Made by a program: the position numbers and the translations under genes
Notes under the pieces: model-generated
Told to the model about the DNA's origin: nothing
The model's input: only the letters and a program-made list of their open reading frames with translations
The model's database searches: none
Shown: positions 1-9,964 of the stretch, in pieces
How positions within the stretch are numbered: position 1 is the stretch's first letter
Layout: each line of letters opens with the position of its first letter
DNA from: Candidatus Handelsmanbacteria bacterium
GTDB lineage: Bacteria > Latescibacterota > UBA2968 > UBA8231
Direction: 5' to 3'
NCBI GenBank assembly: GCA_016867395.1
Contig: VGJS01000042.1
Location: forward strand, 1-36,812
Length of the DNA stretch: 36,812 nucleotides

Positions 1-157
1 GCTCTTTGACGTGGCGGATATTGACGTTGGGCAGAGGGGATCTCGTCAGGAAGGGGGCCCCGCAGGCAAAACGAAACCGCTAATCAATATATCGGCCTGA
101 GTATATGGAAAGCTGCACCGGGGGCCAAACGGCTCTTCGCGCCGCGGTTTCTGGTGT

Positions 158-865
158 TCAGCCCCGTCCTGCTTTCCAGCGGGCAAACTCCTCCAGGGTC
201 CGGGCGTCGGGCGGATAGATGCCCACGATACTGGCCCCGCTGCGGATCTTCTCGATGATGAAATCCTCCTTCTCCTCCTGCTCCAGGGCTTCCTGCGCCA
301 CGGCCTCGGCCAGGTCAGCGGGGACCACCACCACGCCCTCGCTGTCGCCCACCAGCCAGTCGCCGGGAAAAACGGCCACCCCGCCGCAGGCGATAGGCAC
401 CTGGAATTCGCTGGGATGGTGCATGGTCTTGTTGGCGTGGGCGTTCATTGCTGCCGCGTACGCCGGCAGGCCCAGTTCGGCGATTACCGGGCTGTCGCGG
501 TAGGCTCCGTCGGTGACGATGCCGGCGGCGCCCCGCTGGTGCAGGCGGGTGGCCAGGATCGCGCCCATGGTGCCGGCGCGAGTCTCGCCGCGCGCATCGA
601 TGGCAAAGACCTGGCCGGGCTGCACCTGCTCGATGGCCACCCGCTGGGCATCCTTAAGGTTATCCACCTCGCCGGCGTTGAGATCCTCGCGGGCGGGGAT
701 ATAGCGCAGGGTGAAGGCCGGGCCGGCCATCCTGGTGCCGGGCCGCAGCGGGGCCACCTGGTGCAGGTAGGTGTTGCTCAACCCGTACTTGCGTAGCACC
801 GTGGTGAGGGTGGCGGTGCTGGGGACGAGGAACCGCCGGACGAGTTCGTCGTGGGACGTGGACAT
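158..865 (-). CDS. RraA-family protein (RraA / HMG aldolase-like fold)
   Basis: Encodes 235 residues that read as the RraA/dimethylmenaquinone methyltransferase-like family, which includes the RNase E inhibitor RraA and class II 4-hydroxy-4-methyl-2-oxoglutarate (HMG) aldolases. The core stretch around residues 98-124 (ATRLHQRGAAG, then TDGAYRD) carries the conserved Arg123-Asp124 pair. HMG aldolases usually have an acidic residue three positions after this Asp; here the sequence is RDSPV, so aldolase activity is uncertain. The start is set at the ATG after an AAGGA box. A longer in-frame opening up to position 1111 runs antisense-like over the next gene and has no family sequence. It lies 25 bp downstream of the PLP-enzyme gene, so the two are probably co-transcribed. 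This suggests a small-acid or hydroxy-amino-acid role, which is inference. Confidence 0.85.
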   Translation of the reverse strand: MSTSHDELVRRFLVPSTATLTTVLRKYGLSNTYLHQVAPLRPGTRMAGPAFTLRYIPAREDLNAGEVDNLKDAQRVAIEQVQPGQVFAIDARGETRAGTMGAILATRLHQRGAAGIVTDGAYRDSPVIAELGLPAYAAAMNAHANKTMHHPSEFQVPIACGGVAVFPGDWLVGDSEGVVVVPADLAEAVAQEALEQEEKEDFIIEKIRSGASIVGIYPPDARTLEEFARWKAGRG

Positions 866-890
866 GGAATCCTTTCTGTGGAGGATAGGG

Positions 891-1949
891 TCAGCGGATC
901 TTGCCGCGGGCGGAGATGGGCCAGACCGCCTCGACGCGGCCCTGGCGCAGGGCGACCAGCTCGTCGTGCTCGTTAACACAGGGGCAGGGATGCACCGGCA
1001 GCACCTGGACCCGCTCACCGATGCGGGGTTTCGGGTCGCAGGCAGAGACATCGACATGGCCGTGCTCCTCCGAGGCGCCGGAGAAGCGGGCCTGGGGGTA
1101 CTCGACGACATAGCCCATGCTCGTATGGTCGCCGTCCTGGATCACCGAGGCGCTGAGGGACTTGCTGCCCCCGTCGAGGATGGCACGGTCCGGGGTGGGC
1201 CGGCTGACCACGGTCATCAGCACCCGCAGGGCGCACTGGGCCACGGTGTGGGTGCCCCGGCGCAGGTGGCCCACCCCGCCCACACAGTACTCCCCGGCCC
1301 GGTGTTCGGTCAGTTCGGGGACCTCATGGGCGAGCAGGGCGCTGGCGGTGCTGCCGCCGCTGACGATGGGATGGGGCAGGCCATCCTTGTCGAAGAGGGC
1401 CAGGGTTTCCTGAATCACCGGGCGGGTCTGGGCGTCGGTGGGGAAAGCCATGAGGCCGCGCAGTTCCAGGCCGGGGGCACGGGCGATCTGCCGGGCCAGC
1501 TCCAGGGCGGCGTGGGGGGTGGGTACCCCGGCCCGGCCGCCTACCCCCAGTTCGACGATTACCCCCAGGGCGGCGCTGGCGCGGGTGGCTGCGGTGGCGA
1601 GTCCCTCTGCGGTGTAGGCGGAGTCCGCGGCCACGGTGAGGCGGGTGCGCCGGCTGAGCGCCATGAGGCGGGCTAGTTTGTCGGCGCCGATGATGTTGTA
1701 GGGGATAAGCACGTCCTGATCCACGCCGCCGGCGACCATGACCTCGGCCTCGCCCAGTTTCTGGCAGGTGATGCCGATGGCCCCGCGTTTCATCTGCTGG
1801 TGGGCGATGGCCAGGGTCTTGTGGGTCTTGATGTGGGGGCGCAGGCCGATTTTGTGTTCGGTGAAGTAGCGCTGGTAGCGGTCGAGGTTTTCTTCGAGGG
1901 CGTCGAGATCGACGATGAGGACCGGAGTGTCGAGGTCTTCCACGCGCAT
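891..1949 (-). CDS. D-threonine aldolase / D-serine dehydratase-like PLP enzyme
   Basis: 352 residues of the fold-type III (alanine racemase N-terminal barrel) family that contains metal-dependent D-threonine aldolase and eukaryote-type D-serine dehydratase (DSD1). The N-terminal motif RPHIKTHKT supplies the PLP lysine, most likely Lys41. Near the C-terminus the segment VHPCPCVNEHDEL has the His-x-Cys metal-ligand pattern of DSD1-type enzymes. Length matches the family (about 350-380). ATG is preceded by AAGGAG at a good distance. Substrate (D-threonine, D-serine, 3-hydroxy-aspartate or another beta-hydroxy D-amino acid) cannot be read from sequence. It is first in a two-gene unit with the RraA-family gene. 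Confidence 0.85.
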   Translation of the reverse strand: MRVEDLDTPVLIVDLDALEENLDRYQRYFTEHKIGLRPHIKTHKTLAIAHQQMKRGAIGITCQKLGEAEVMVAGGVDQDVLIPYNIIGADKLARLMALSRRTRLTVAADSAYTAEGLATAATRASAALGVIVELGVGGRAGVPTPHAALELARQIARAPGLELRGLMAFPTDAQTRPVIQETLALFDKDGLPHPIVSGGSTASALLAHEVPELTEHRAGEYCVGGVGHLRRGTHTVAQCALRVLMTVVSRPTPDRAILDGGSKSLSASVIQDGDHTSMGYVVEYPQARFSGASEEHGHVDVSACDPKPRIGERVQVLPVHPCPCVNEHDELVALRQGRVEAVWPISARGKIR

Positions 1950-2060
1950 GGCGGGCTCTCCTTGGGGAGTGGTTGCGCCGACAGGGCCGCCGGGTGTACT
2001 CTATTAGGGCGAAGTTGGAACTGCGTCAAGGGTGAGTGCGATGCCTGCAGGGCGGGCCGT

Positions 2061-2270
2061 GGGGTGCCCACTCCAGACCTTTCTGAAGTCCCGGGCCCGC
2101 GACACCATTCATATGGTGTCGCGGGCCGCCTTCCGGCCCAGCCCCCGCAACGCCCCATACATTGGGGCGTTGCGCCCCCTCGCTCCATAGACTACGCTTC
2201 GCCGCTGCCCCGCCCTGCGATCCTGCCCCCGGCCTCTGCCCCAGAAACGCATTTCGGGGCACTCCCCCGG
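2061..2270 (+). repeat. Intergenic hairpin repeat, copy A
   Basis: A non-coding block that recurs in three other intergenic gaps of this window in the same orientation. It opens with GGGGTGCCCACTCCAG. It holds a perfect 15-bp stem with a 4-nt loop (2094-2108 pairing with 2113-2127; core GCGACACCAT/ATGGTGTCGC) and a perfect 12-bp stem with a 5-nt loop (2146-2157 with 2163-2174; core CAACGCCCCA/TGGGGCGTTG). It ends at a GGGGCACTCCC block. It sits between divergent genes. The first stem core is shared with copy C and the second with copies B and D. Confidence 0.8.
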
Positions 2271-2307
2271 CCCGCGGCGCGAGGGTTGAATACTTGACGA
2301 GGTTTCT

Positions 2308-2865
2308 ATGCCCATCGATCTCCGCCCCCCTCCTCCTGCAGCCCTCATTGCCGCAATCATGGCGCCTGATGAACAGGTGCTGGCGCAGGCCGGGGAGTTG
2401 TTGGCAGCAAGGGTTGCCCCGCTCCGTGCGGTGGGGCCGGTGTACGCCTTTGACTACAGTTCTTACTATCAGCGGGAGATGGGGTTTGGGTTGCTCAAAC
2501 AACTGGTGTGCTTCGAGGGGCTGGTGGACCCGGCGGTGTTGGTGGAGGTGAAGCGGCGGATGATGGAGTTGGAGCGGGAGTTGGGGCAGGAGGAGGAAGG
2601 CCGGGTGCGGCGGCGGGCGAATATCGATCCGGGGCTGGTGACGATCGAGAGCCTGGTGCTGGCCACCACCAAGTACAGCGGGCACCGCATCTGCATCGGG
2701 CCGGGGCTGTACGCTGAGACTACCCTGCTTTTCCAGAAGCGCCGTTACCAGCCGCTGGAATGGACCTACCAGGACTACCGCACGGAGTTGGCGCAGGCGT
2801 TTCTCCTGGAGATCCGCGCCTGGCTGCTGCCCTGGCGCCTCAGCCCCGCACGCCCACCCGCTTGA
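2308..2865 (+). CDS. DUF4416 family protein
   Basis: 185 residues matching my recollection of DUF4416, a family of unknown function found in thermophiles and many uncultivated bacteria. Conserved-looking pieces are FDYSSYYQREMG near residue 50, RRANIDPG near 105, LVLATTKYSGHRI near 117 and the closing WTYQDYRTE near 150. The family is mostly alpha/beta, and no catalytic role is established that I can name. Its last 26 bp overlap the 3' end of the convergent citrate synthase gene, so the C-termini of both genes share DNA. Start is an ATG after GACGAGG. The sequence suggests a monocistronic gene transcribed away from repeat copy A. Confidence 0.8.
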   Translation: MPIDLRPPPPAALIAAIMAPDEQVLAQAGELLAARVAPLRAVGPVYAFDYSSYYQREMGFGLLKQLVCFEGLVDPAVLVEVKRRMMELERELGQEEEGRVRRRANIDPGLVTIESLVLATTKYSGHRICIGPGLYAETTLLFQKRRYQPLEWTYQDYRTELAQAFLLEIRAWLLPWRLSPARPPA

Positions 2866-3973
2866 AGGGTCGCTGGCCCATTCCCCGGTACAGGTGCGCC
2901 GGCCGGATGAGCCGGTTTCGGCCCAACTGCTCGACGACGTGGGCCGCCCAGCCGGCTACCCGGCTGGAGACGAAGATGGGGGTGTAGAGTGGGATGGGGA
3001 TGTGCATCAGGTAATAGGTGTAGGCACAGGGGAAGTCGAGGTTGGGGTGGATGTTCTTCTGGGCGATCATGGTCCGCTCGACGATCTCGGCCAGTTCGAT
3101 CCAGCGGGTGTCCCCCACTGCGGCGGCCACCTGGCGGCCAACCTTCTTCATCGCCGGGACCCGTGAATCGCCTTTCTTGTACTCGCGGTGGCCGAAGCCC
3201 ATGATCTTCTTTTTTTTAGCCAGCGCGTCCAGCACCCAGGCTTCGGCCTGTTCCGGGCCGCCAATCTCCATCAGCATGTGCATGGCCGCCTCGTTGGCCC
3301 CCCCGTGCAGGGGGCCGGCCAGGGCGCCGATGGCCGCGGTGACGGCGCTGTAGAGGTCGCTGAGAGTGGAGGTCACCACCCTGGCGGTGAAGGTGGAGGC
3401 GTTGAAGCCGTGCTCGGAGTAAAGGATGAGCGAGACATCGAGGGCGCGCGCCTCGTGGGGGGCTGGCTCGCTGCCGCGCAGCATGTAGATCAGATTGGCG
3501 GCCTGGCCCAGCCGGGGATGGGGGGCGACGGGTTCGAGGCCCTGACTGAGGCGATGGCCCGCGGCGATGATCAGGGGGATCTTGGCCAGGAGGCGCAGGG
3601 CCTTGCGGACATTGGCCTGGGGGCTGTTGTCGCGGGTCTCGGGGTCGAAGAAAGAGAGGGCCGAGACCGCAGTGCGCAAAAGGTCCATGGGGTGGGTGTC
3701 GGCGGGGGCGTGGCGCAGGAGGTCGAGAACCGGGGAGGGCAGGTTGCGCTCGGCGCGCAGGGCGGCCCCGAATTCCTCCAACTGGGCGCGGGTGGGCAGT
3801 TCGCCGTGGAGGAGAAGGTAGGCCACCTCTTCGTAAGCCGCCCCTTCGGTCAGTTCCTCCAGATCATAGCCGCAGATGAGCAGGCGGTTGTGCTCGGCGT
3901 CGATGCGCGAGAGGGCGGACTCGCCGGCGATCACACCTTCGAGGCCGGGGCTGTACGCGGATTTTTCGGACAT
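2840..3973 (-). CDS. Citrate synthase-family enzyme (citrate or 2-methylcitrate synthase)
   Basis: 377 residues, the short single-domain type typical of Gram-positive/archaeal citrate synthases and 2-methylcitrate synthases. The catalytic set is present: His223 in PLHGGANEA, His262 in GFGHREYKKGD and Asp313 in NLDFPCAY. It condenses acetyl-CoA or propionyl-CoA with oxaloacetate in the cytoplasm. The next gene upstream in the same direction encodes a methylisocitrate lyase-like enzyme. This favours 2-methylcitrate synthase (PrpC-like), but no PrpD is in view and sequence alone does not separate the two. Start chosen at the ATG beginning MSEKSAYSPG, preceded by GGAGACC. An upstream in-frame start at 4039 adds 22 residues without family character. 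The 3' end overlaps the DUF4416 gene by 26 bp. Confidence 0.88.
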   Translation of the reverse strand: MSEKSAYSPGLEGVIAGESALSRIDAEHNRLLICGYDLEELTEGAAYEEVAYLLLHGELPTRAQLEEFGAALRAERNLPSPVLDLLRHAPADTHPMDLLRTAVSALSFFDPETRDNSPQANVRKALRLLAKIPLIIAAGHRLSQGLEPVAPHPRLGQAANLIYMLRGSEPAPHEARALDVSLILYSEHGFNASTFTARVVTSTLSDLYSAVTAAIGALAGPLHGGANEAAMHMLMEIGGPEQAEAWVLDALAKKKKIMGFGHREYKKGDSRVPAMKKVGRQVAAAVGDTRWIELAEIVERTMIAQKNIHPNLDFPCAYTYYLMHIPIPLYTPIFVSSRVAGWAAHVVEQLGRNRLIRPAHLYRGMGQRPFKRVGVRG

Positions 3974-4012
3974 AACCAGGTCTCCATCTCTTTTTTTACC
4001 TATGCGCATTAG

Positions 4013-4200
4013 GGAGCGACCCACTCCGGTTTGTCCCAAGGCGCGGACTTCCCACCCTGCTCGCTATCCCGACCCTACTACCCAACCCCCTCAACGCCCC
4101 ATACGCTGGCGCGTTGAGGGCTCCGCTGTCCCCACCACCTCTCCCGCGTCCTTCCCTTCCCAACCAGTCCCCGGGAAAAACCTCCGGAGTCATCTCCCCG
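4013..4200 (+). repeat. Intergenic hairpin repeat, copy B
   Basis: Fills most of the 262-bp gap between the citrate synthase-like and methylisocitrate lyase-like genes. It shares CCACTCCGG, CAAGGCGCGGACTT, TCAACGCCCCATAC, CTCCCGCG and CCCCGGGAA-type blocks with the other copies, closest to copy D. A 10-bp stem (4088-4097 with 4111-4120; CCCTCAACGC/GCGTTGAGGG) corresponds to the second hairpin of copy A, although its loop has diverged. The first hairpin (GACACCAT) is absent. No coding potential is apparent. Confidence 0.75.
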
Positions 4201-4235
4201 CTGCTGCATTAGCCCCGCCCTATCGCTCCTCGCAC

Positions 4236-5132
4236 CTATTCCGGAAAACGGGCGGCCAGGGCGGTGTCTAGTTGGGTGTACTTTGAGTACTGGAGCAACT
4301 CGTAGAGTTCCTGGCGGGTCTGCAACTGGTCCAGGAAGTGCGCCTGGGTGCCGGTGTCGCGCAACTGGCGGAAGGTCTGCTCCACGGCCTTCATCATCGC
4401 CCGGAAGGCGGTCATGGGGAAGATGACCATGCGGTAGCCCAGGGCGGCGAACTCTGCCACGTTGAGATAGGGGCTCTTGCCGAATTCGGTCATGTTGGCC
4501 AAAAGCGGGGCCTTGACCGCCTCCGCGTAGCGGCCGAACTCCTCGGGGGTTTGCAGGGCTTCGGGGAAGAGCGCGTCGGCGCCGGCCTCCAGGTAGCGCA
4601 GGCCGCGCTCGATGCTGGCCTCCAGGCCCTCGACGGCCCGGGAGTCGGTGCGGGCGATGAGCAGGAAGTCCGGGTTGCGTCGGGCCTGGGCGGCGGCGGC
4701 CATCTTGCGCTCCATCTCCGCCGGGGAGATGAGGGATTTGCCTTCGAGGTGCCCGCAGCGCTTGGGGGCCTGCTGGTCCTCCAGGTGCAGGCCGGAGAGG
4801 CCCGCCTGCTCGTAGAACTGGACCGTGCGCATCACCTGCAATGCCTCCCCGTACCCGGTGTCAGCGTCGCAGATGGCCGGCACCTCCACCGCGTTGGCGA
4901 TGTACCCGGCCTGGCGGGCCATCTCGTCCATTCCTAAGAGGCCGATATCGGGGTACCCGGCCAGGCCGTTGATCAGACCGGCCCCGGAGATGTACACCGC
5001 CGGGAAGCCCAGCTGCTGGGCGAGCATGGCCACGGGCGCGTTGAAGGCCCCAGGCAGGACCACAGTGCCCTGGGCGAGGAGCCGGCGCAGGGTTTGAGGT
5101 TTGTTCGGCGATGCAGACGGTTTGAGCAGCAT
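4236..5132 (-). CDS. prpB: Methylisocitrate lyase-like enzyme (ICL/PEP mutase superfamily)
   Basis: 298 residues, the usual length of PrpB (about 295). It has the catalytic loop KRCGHLEGK with Cys126 and His128. The metal-binding ICDADTGYG has Asp89 and Asp91, and there is an early YISGAGL segment. TEFGKSPY in the C-terminal half is typical of PrpB rather than of oxaloacetate decarboxylases or PEP mutases. PrpB splits 2-methylisocitrate into succinate and pyruvate in propionate catabolism. It lies just upstream of a citrate synthase-family gene, with repeat copy B between them, and 69 bp after purA with a palindrome in that gap. The specific PrpB call is moderately sure; the superfamily is certain. 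Confidence 0.83.
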   Translation of the reverse strand: MLLKPSASPNKPQTLRRLLAQGTVVLPGAFNAPVAMLAQQLGFPAVYISGAGLINGLAGYPDIGLLGMDEMARQAGYIANAVEVPAICDADTGYGEALQVMRTVQFYEQAGLSGLHLEDQQAPKRCGHLEGKSLISPAEMERKMAAAAQARRNPDFLLIARTDSRAVEGLEASIERGLRYLEAGADALFPEALQTPEEFGRYAEAVKAPLLANMTEFGKSPYLNVAEFAALGYRMVIFPMTAFRAMMKAVEQTFRQLRDTGTQAHFLDQLQTRQELYELLQYSKYTQLDTALAARFPE

Positions 5133-5142
5133 GTCTTCGCAG

Positions 5143-5163
5143 GGGCGGGTTTTAAACCCGCCC
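5143..5163 (-). repeat. REP-like palindrome between purA and prpB
   Basis: A perfect 21-bp palindrome: GGGCGGGTTT, one central T, then AAACCCGCCC. It lies in the 69-bp gap between purA and the methylisocitrate lyase gene. There is no U-run after it on the minus strand, so it is not a standard intrinsic terminator. GC-rich palindromes of this kind occur as short repetitive extragenic elements in many genomes. Only one copy is seen here. Confidence 0.6.
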
Positions 5164-5201
5164 TTACCTTAAGGGGTTCCAGTACAGTTGCGCCCTCGTC
5201 C

Positions 5202-6479
<1,278 letters not shown>

Positions 6480-6491
6480 CTGTTTTTCCTT

Positions 6492-8069
6492 CTAGAGACT
6501 GATCTGCCTGGCCCAGACGATGTTGTTATGGGTCAGGATCTCGGCCAGCACCGCGTCGGGGATGCGGCTGTCCACGTTGAGGATGGTCAGGGCCCGGCCG
6601 CCCACCTGGTGCCGGCCGCAGGACATCTGGGCGATGTTGACGCGGTGGGAACCCATCACCGTGCCGATGCGGCCGATCACCCCGGGCACGTCCTCGTTGA
6701 TGTAGAAGAGCATGTGGCCTTCGGGGATGGCGTCGAAGCTGTATTCGTCGAGCCGCACCAGGCGGAGGTCGCTCTTGCCGAAGAGGGTGCCCGAGAGGAT
6801 GCGCCGGCTGGCGGCGGTCTGGAATATCGCGGTGATCAAGCTGGCGTAGTCCTCGTGCTCGCTGCTTTTCAGCTCGTCCACCCGCACCCCGCGCTGCTGG
6901 GCGAAGAGGGGGGCGTTGACGAAGTTCACCGGCTCGTCGGTGATGCTGCCGATGATGCCCTTGAGCACCGCGGCGGTCAGGGCCGAGGTGGGCATGGCGC
7001 TCACGTCGCCGTGGTACTCGACGGTGATGCGCTCCAACTGGCCCTCGCTGAGCTGGGCCAAAATGCGGCCCAGGCGTTCGGCCAGTTCAATGTACGGCCG
7101 GAGCTTCTGGTACACCTCGGGTTCCATCGAGGGGACGTTCACCGCGTTGCGGATCACCCCGTTGAGCAGCGCGTCGGCCACCTGCTCGGCGATCTGCAGG
7201 GCCACGGTGGCCTGGGCTTCGCGGGTGGAGGCGCCCAGGTGGGGGGTGCAGATCACCCGCTCGTGGGCCACCAGGGGGGTGAGGCCGGGGGGCTCTTCCA
7301 CAAAGACATCGAGGGCCGCGCCGGCCACCTTGCCGCGGTCGAGGGCCGCCAGCAGTTCGGCCTCGTCGATGATGCCGCCCCGGGCGCAGTTGAGCAGGAA
7401 AACCCCTTGCCGGCACTGGGCTAGTTGCGGGCCTGAGATGAGGTGGCGGGTCTGGGCAGTGAGGGGCAGGTGGACGGTGATGAAGTCGGCCTCGGCCCAG
7501 ACCTGCTCCAGCGGGGCCAACTGGGTCCCAAAGCCCAGGGCCATCTCCGCGGAGACGAAGGGATCGTAGCCGAGCACCTTCATCTTGAAGGCCGCGGCCC
7601 GCTGGGCCACCTCGCGGCCCACCTTGCCCAGGCCGAGCACGGCCAGGGTCTTGCCGGCCAGTTCCACCCCGGTGTAGCGGCCGCGGTCCCACTTGCCGGC
7701 CTTGAGCGAGGCGGTGGCCTGGGGGACGTTGCGGGCCAGGGCCATGAGCATGGCAAAGGTGTGCTCGGCGGTGGAGACCGAGTTGCCGCCGGGGGTGTTC
7801 ATGGCGATCACCCCGTGCCGGGTGGCCGCCTCCACGTCGATGTTGTCCACCCCGGCCCCGGCCCGGCCCACCACCTTGAGCCGGGGGGCGGCCCTGAGCA
7901 GGGCCTCGTTCACCTGGGTGCTACTGCGCACGATGAGCCCCTCGTACTGGCCGATGAGGGCCTGCAACTCCGCGGCGCTGAGGCCGGGGCGCTGGTCCAC
8001 CTCGATGCCGCGCTGGCTGAGGATGGCGGCGCAGCCGGCCTCCAACTTTTCGCTGATCAGGACTTTCAT
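6492..8069 (-). CDS. serA: D-3-phosphoglycerate dehydrogenase (long, ACT-containing type)
   Basis: 525 residues, the long form with an intervening (ASB) domain and a C-terminal ACT domain, as in Bacillus and Mycobacterium. It oxidises 3-phosphoglycerate with NAD at the start of serine synthesis. The NAD loop LGLGKVGREV is at about residues 145-154. The catalytic triad is Arg230 (NCARGGIIDE), Glu259 (DVFVEEPP) and His277 (TPHLGAS). The last 75 residues form the ACT domain, the usual serine-feedback site. Start is the ATG of MKVLISEKLE; a longer in-frame opening to 8225 overlaps engB and is not family-like. It begins 5 bp after the engB stop. Confidence 0.96.
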   Translation of the reverse strand: MKVLISEKLEAGCAAILSQRGIEVDQRPGLSAAELQALIGQYEGLIVRSSTQVNEALLRAAPRLKVVGRAGAGVDNIDVEAATRHGVIAMNTPGGNSVSTAEHTFAMLMALARNVPQATASLKAGKWDRGRYTGVELAGKTLAVLGLGKVGREVAQRAAAFKMKVLGYDPFVSAEMALGFGTQLAPLEQVWAEADFITVHLPLTAQTRHLISGPQLAQCRQGVFLLNCARGGIIDEAELLAALDRGKVAGAALDVFVEEPPGLTPLVAHERVICTPHLGASTREAQATVALQIAEQVADALLNGVIRNAVNVPSMEPEVYQKLRPYIELAERLGRILAQLSEGQLERITVEYHGDVSAMPTSALTAAVLKGIIGSITDEPVNFVNAPLFAQQRGVRVDELKSSEHEDYASLITAIFQTAASRRILSGTLFGKSDLRLVRLDEYSFDAIPEGHMLFYINEDVPGVIGRIGTVMGSHRVNIAQMSCGRHQVGGRALTILNVDSRIPDAVLAEILTHNNIVWARQISL

Positions 8070-8074
8070 GAACC

Positions 8075-8677
8075 TTATCCCTTGTCGGAACCTCTGGCCC
8101 TGGATTCCCGGTAGATCCACTCCAGGGCCTCGTCGCGCCCCTCGCCCGTTACCGCCGAGAAGGACAGGTAGGACAACCCGGCCAGGGTGCCGGCCGCCGC
8201 CAGTTCGGCCTGCCGACGCAGCCACTGCTGGCGGGAGAGTTTGTCCACCTTAGTGAAGACCAGCAGCGAGGGCTTGGGGTGGGCCTTCAGCCATTCGATC
8301 ATGGCCAGGTCCAGTTCGGTGGGCCCGTGGCGGGCGTCGATCAACTGGAGCACGGCCCGCAATTCGGCGCGGCGCTCCAGGTACCCCTGGACCAGCCGCC
8401 CCAGGGAGAGGCGCAGGGCCAACCCGCCCTTGACGAAGCCGTACCCGGGCAGGTCCACCAGGTAGAGGGCGTCGTTGAGGCGGTAGTAGTTGAGCTGCTG
8501 GGTCTTGCCCGGGGTGGAACTGGTGCGGGCCAGGCCGCGGCGCTGCACCAGCCGGTTGATCAGGGATGATTTGCCGACATTGGAACGGCCGGCCAGGGCC
8601 ACCTCGGGCAGGCCGTCGGTGGGCAGGTCGCCCCGGTTCACCGCCCCGACCACGAAATCCGCGGAGCGGATCTTCAT
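8075..8677 (-). CDS. engB: Ribosome biogenesis GTP-binding protein EngB/YsxC
   Basis: 200 residues, typical for this TRAFAC GTPase needed for large-subunit assembly. G1 is GRSNVGKSS (residues 30-38), the G2 region is SSTPGKTQ, G3 is DLPGYGFV (from residue 75) and G4 is TKVDK (from 142), followed by a SAVTGEG G5 element. The clpX stop is followed at once by GTG then ATG; the ATG at 8677 is preferred, and GTG at 8680 would add one residue. Placement right after clpX matches the tig-clp-engB order seen in several phyla. Confidence 0.96.
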   Translation of the reverse strand: MKIRSADFVVGAVNRGDLPTDGLPEVALAGRSNVGKSSLINRLVQRRGLARTSSTPGKTQQLNYYRLNDALYLVDLPGYGFVKGGLALRLSLGRLVQGYLERRAELRAVLQLIDARHGPTELDLAMIEWLKAHPKPSLLVFTKVDKLSRQQWLRRQAELAAAGTLAGLSYLSFSAVTGEGRDEALEWIYRESRARGSDKG

Positions 8678-8680
8678 CAC

Positions 8681-9934
8681 TCAGGCCCGCCAGCGCTGGG
8701 ACTGGTCCTCGTCCTCATCGCCGGCCAGCGCCACCCCCTGGGCCACCATCTCGGCGGTCACCCTGACCTGCTGCAGCCCTTCCTGGGAAGGCGCCTCGTA
8801 CATGATGTCCATCATTGCCTGCTCCAGGACCGAGCGCAGGCCGCGCGCGCCCGTGCCCTTCCTGAGGGTCAGTTCTACCACCTTGCGCAGGGCCTCTTCA
8901 GTGAACTCCACCTTCACCCCGTCCATCTCGAAGAGACGCTGGGTCTGGCGGATGAGGGCGTTTTTGGGCTCGGTGAGGATCTTGAACAGATCCTCCTCGC
9001 TGAGCGGGTCGAGGGTGGTGACCATGGGCACGCGCCCCACCAGTTCGGGGATCAGGCCAAAGGCCAGCAGGTCCTCGGGCTGCACCAGGGGCAGCACCTC
9101 TCTGGGGGTGTCGGCCTCGGGAAGGGCGGAGGCGGCGCCAAAACCCATGGTGCGCCGGCCCACCCGCTGGCTGATGATCCGGCCCAGCCCTTCAAAGGCG
9201 CCCCCGCAGATGAAGAGGATGTTGCGGGTGTTGATCTGGATCATCGGCTGCTCGGGGTGTTTGCGGCCGCCCTTGGGCGGGATGTTGGCCACCGTCCCCT
9301 CCAGCAGCTTAAGCAGGGCCTGCTGCACCCCTTCACCGGACACGTCTCGGCTGACCGAGGGGGTGGCGTTCTTGCGGGCGATCTTGTCGATCTCGTCGAG
9401 GTACAGGATACCCTTCTCGGTACGGCCCACGTCGTAGTCGGCCGCCTGCAAAAGGCCCACCAGGATGTTCTCCACATCCTCGCCCACGTACCCCGCCTCA
9501 GTAAGAATGGTGGCGTCGGCGATGGAGAAGGGCACCTTGAGCACCCGGGCCAGGGACTGGGCCAGGAGGGTTTTGCCGGTGCCGGTGGGGCCGATGAGCA
9601 GGATGTTGCTCTTCACCAGTTCGACGTTGTCGAGTTCGACCGCGGAGCGGATGCGCTTGTAGTGGTTGTACACGGCCACCGAGAGCAGCTTCTTAACCTG
9701 CTCCTGGCCGATCACGTACTCGTCGAGGACGGTTTTAATCTCGGGGGGCTTGGGGATCTGGCCGGCGTCCCAGGGCGTGCTCAGCTTCTCGTTCTCGGCC
9801 AGCACCTCGTTGCAGAGCCGGACACACTCGTTGCAGATGTAGACCGAGGGCCCGGTGATGATCTTTTCTACCTGGGTGGCGTTGCGCCCGCAGAAGGAAC
9901 AGCGCGGCTCGGGTTTGGGAGGCCGTCGGCGCAC
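8681..9934 (-). CDS. clpX: ATP-dependent Clp protease ATP-binding subunit ClpX
   Basis: 417 residues, standard length. The N-terminal zinc-binding domain has Cys12, Cys15, Cys34 and Cys37. Walker A is GPTGTGKT (115-122), Walker B is ILYLDEIDK (DE at 180-181), the pore loop is GYVG (148-151) and the RKH loop is in KGGRKHPE. The ClpP-docking loop, usually IGF, reads MGFG here. It unfolds substrates and feeds them to ClpP. The start codon is GTG, giving [12 protein letters not shown], with only a weak GAGAG upstream. It lies 30 bp after clpP. The acidic tail ends in QSQRWRA. Confidence 0.97.
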   Translation of the reverse strand: MRRRPPKPEPRCSFCGRNATQVEKIITGPSVYICNECVRLCNEVLAENEKLSTPWDAGQIPKPPEIKTVLDEYVIGQEQVKKLLSVAVYNHYKRIRSAVELDNVELVKSNILLIGPTGTGKTLLAQSLARVLKVPFSIADATILTEAGYVGEDVENILVGLLQAADYDVGRTEKGILYLDEIDKIARKNATPSVSRDVSGEGVQQALLKLLEGTVANIPPKGGRKHPEQPMIQINTRNILFICGGAFEGLGRIISQRVGRRTMGFGAASALPEADTPREVLPLVQPEDLLAFGLIPELVGRVPMVTTLDPLSEEDLFKILTEPKNALIRQTQRLFEMDGVKVEFTEEALRKVVELTLRKGTGARGLRSVLEQAMMDIMYEAPSQEGLQQVRVTAEMVAQGVALAGDEDEDQSQRWRA

Positions 9935-9964
9935 GGGGCTGACTCTCGCGAAATGGCCGGGGCT

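Noticed and set aside
866..1111. N-terminal extension of the RraA-family gene
   Set aside because: The extra 82 codons overlap the PLP-enzyme gene in another frame and are Ser/Pro/Arg-rich; a good ribosome-binding site precedes the ATG at 865.
3188..4012. 274-codon plus-strand open frame
   Set aside because: Antisense to the citrate synthase-family gene, which has its catalytic residues in place.
8070..8225. N-terminal extension of serA
   Set aside because: Overlaps engB in another frame and lacks family sequence; SerA similarity starts at MKVLISEKL.
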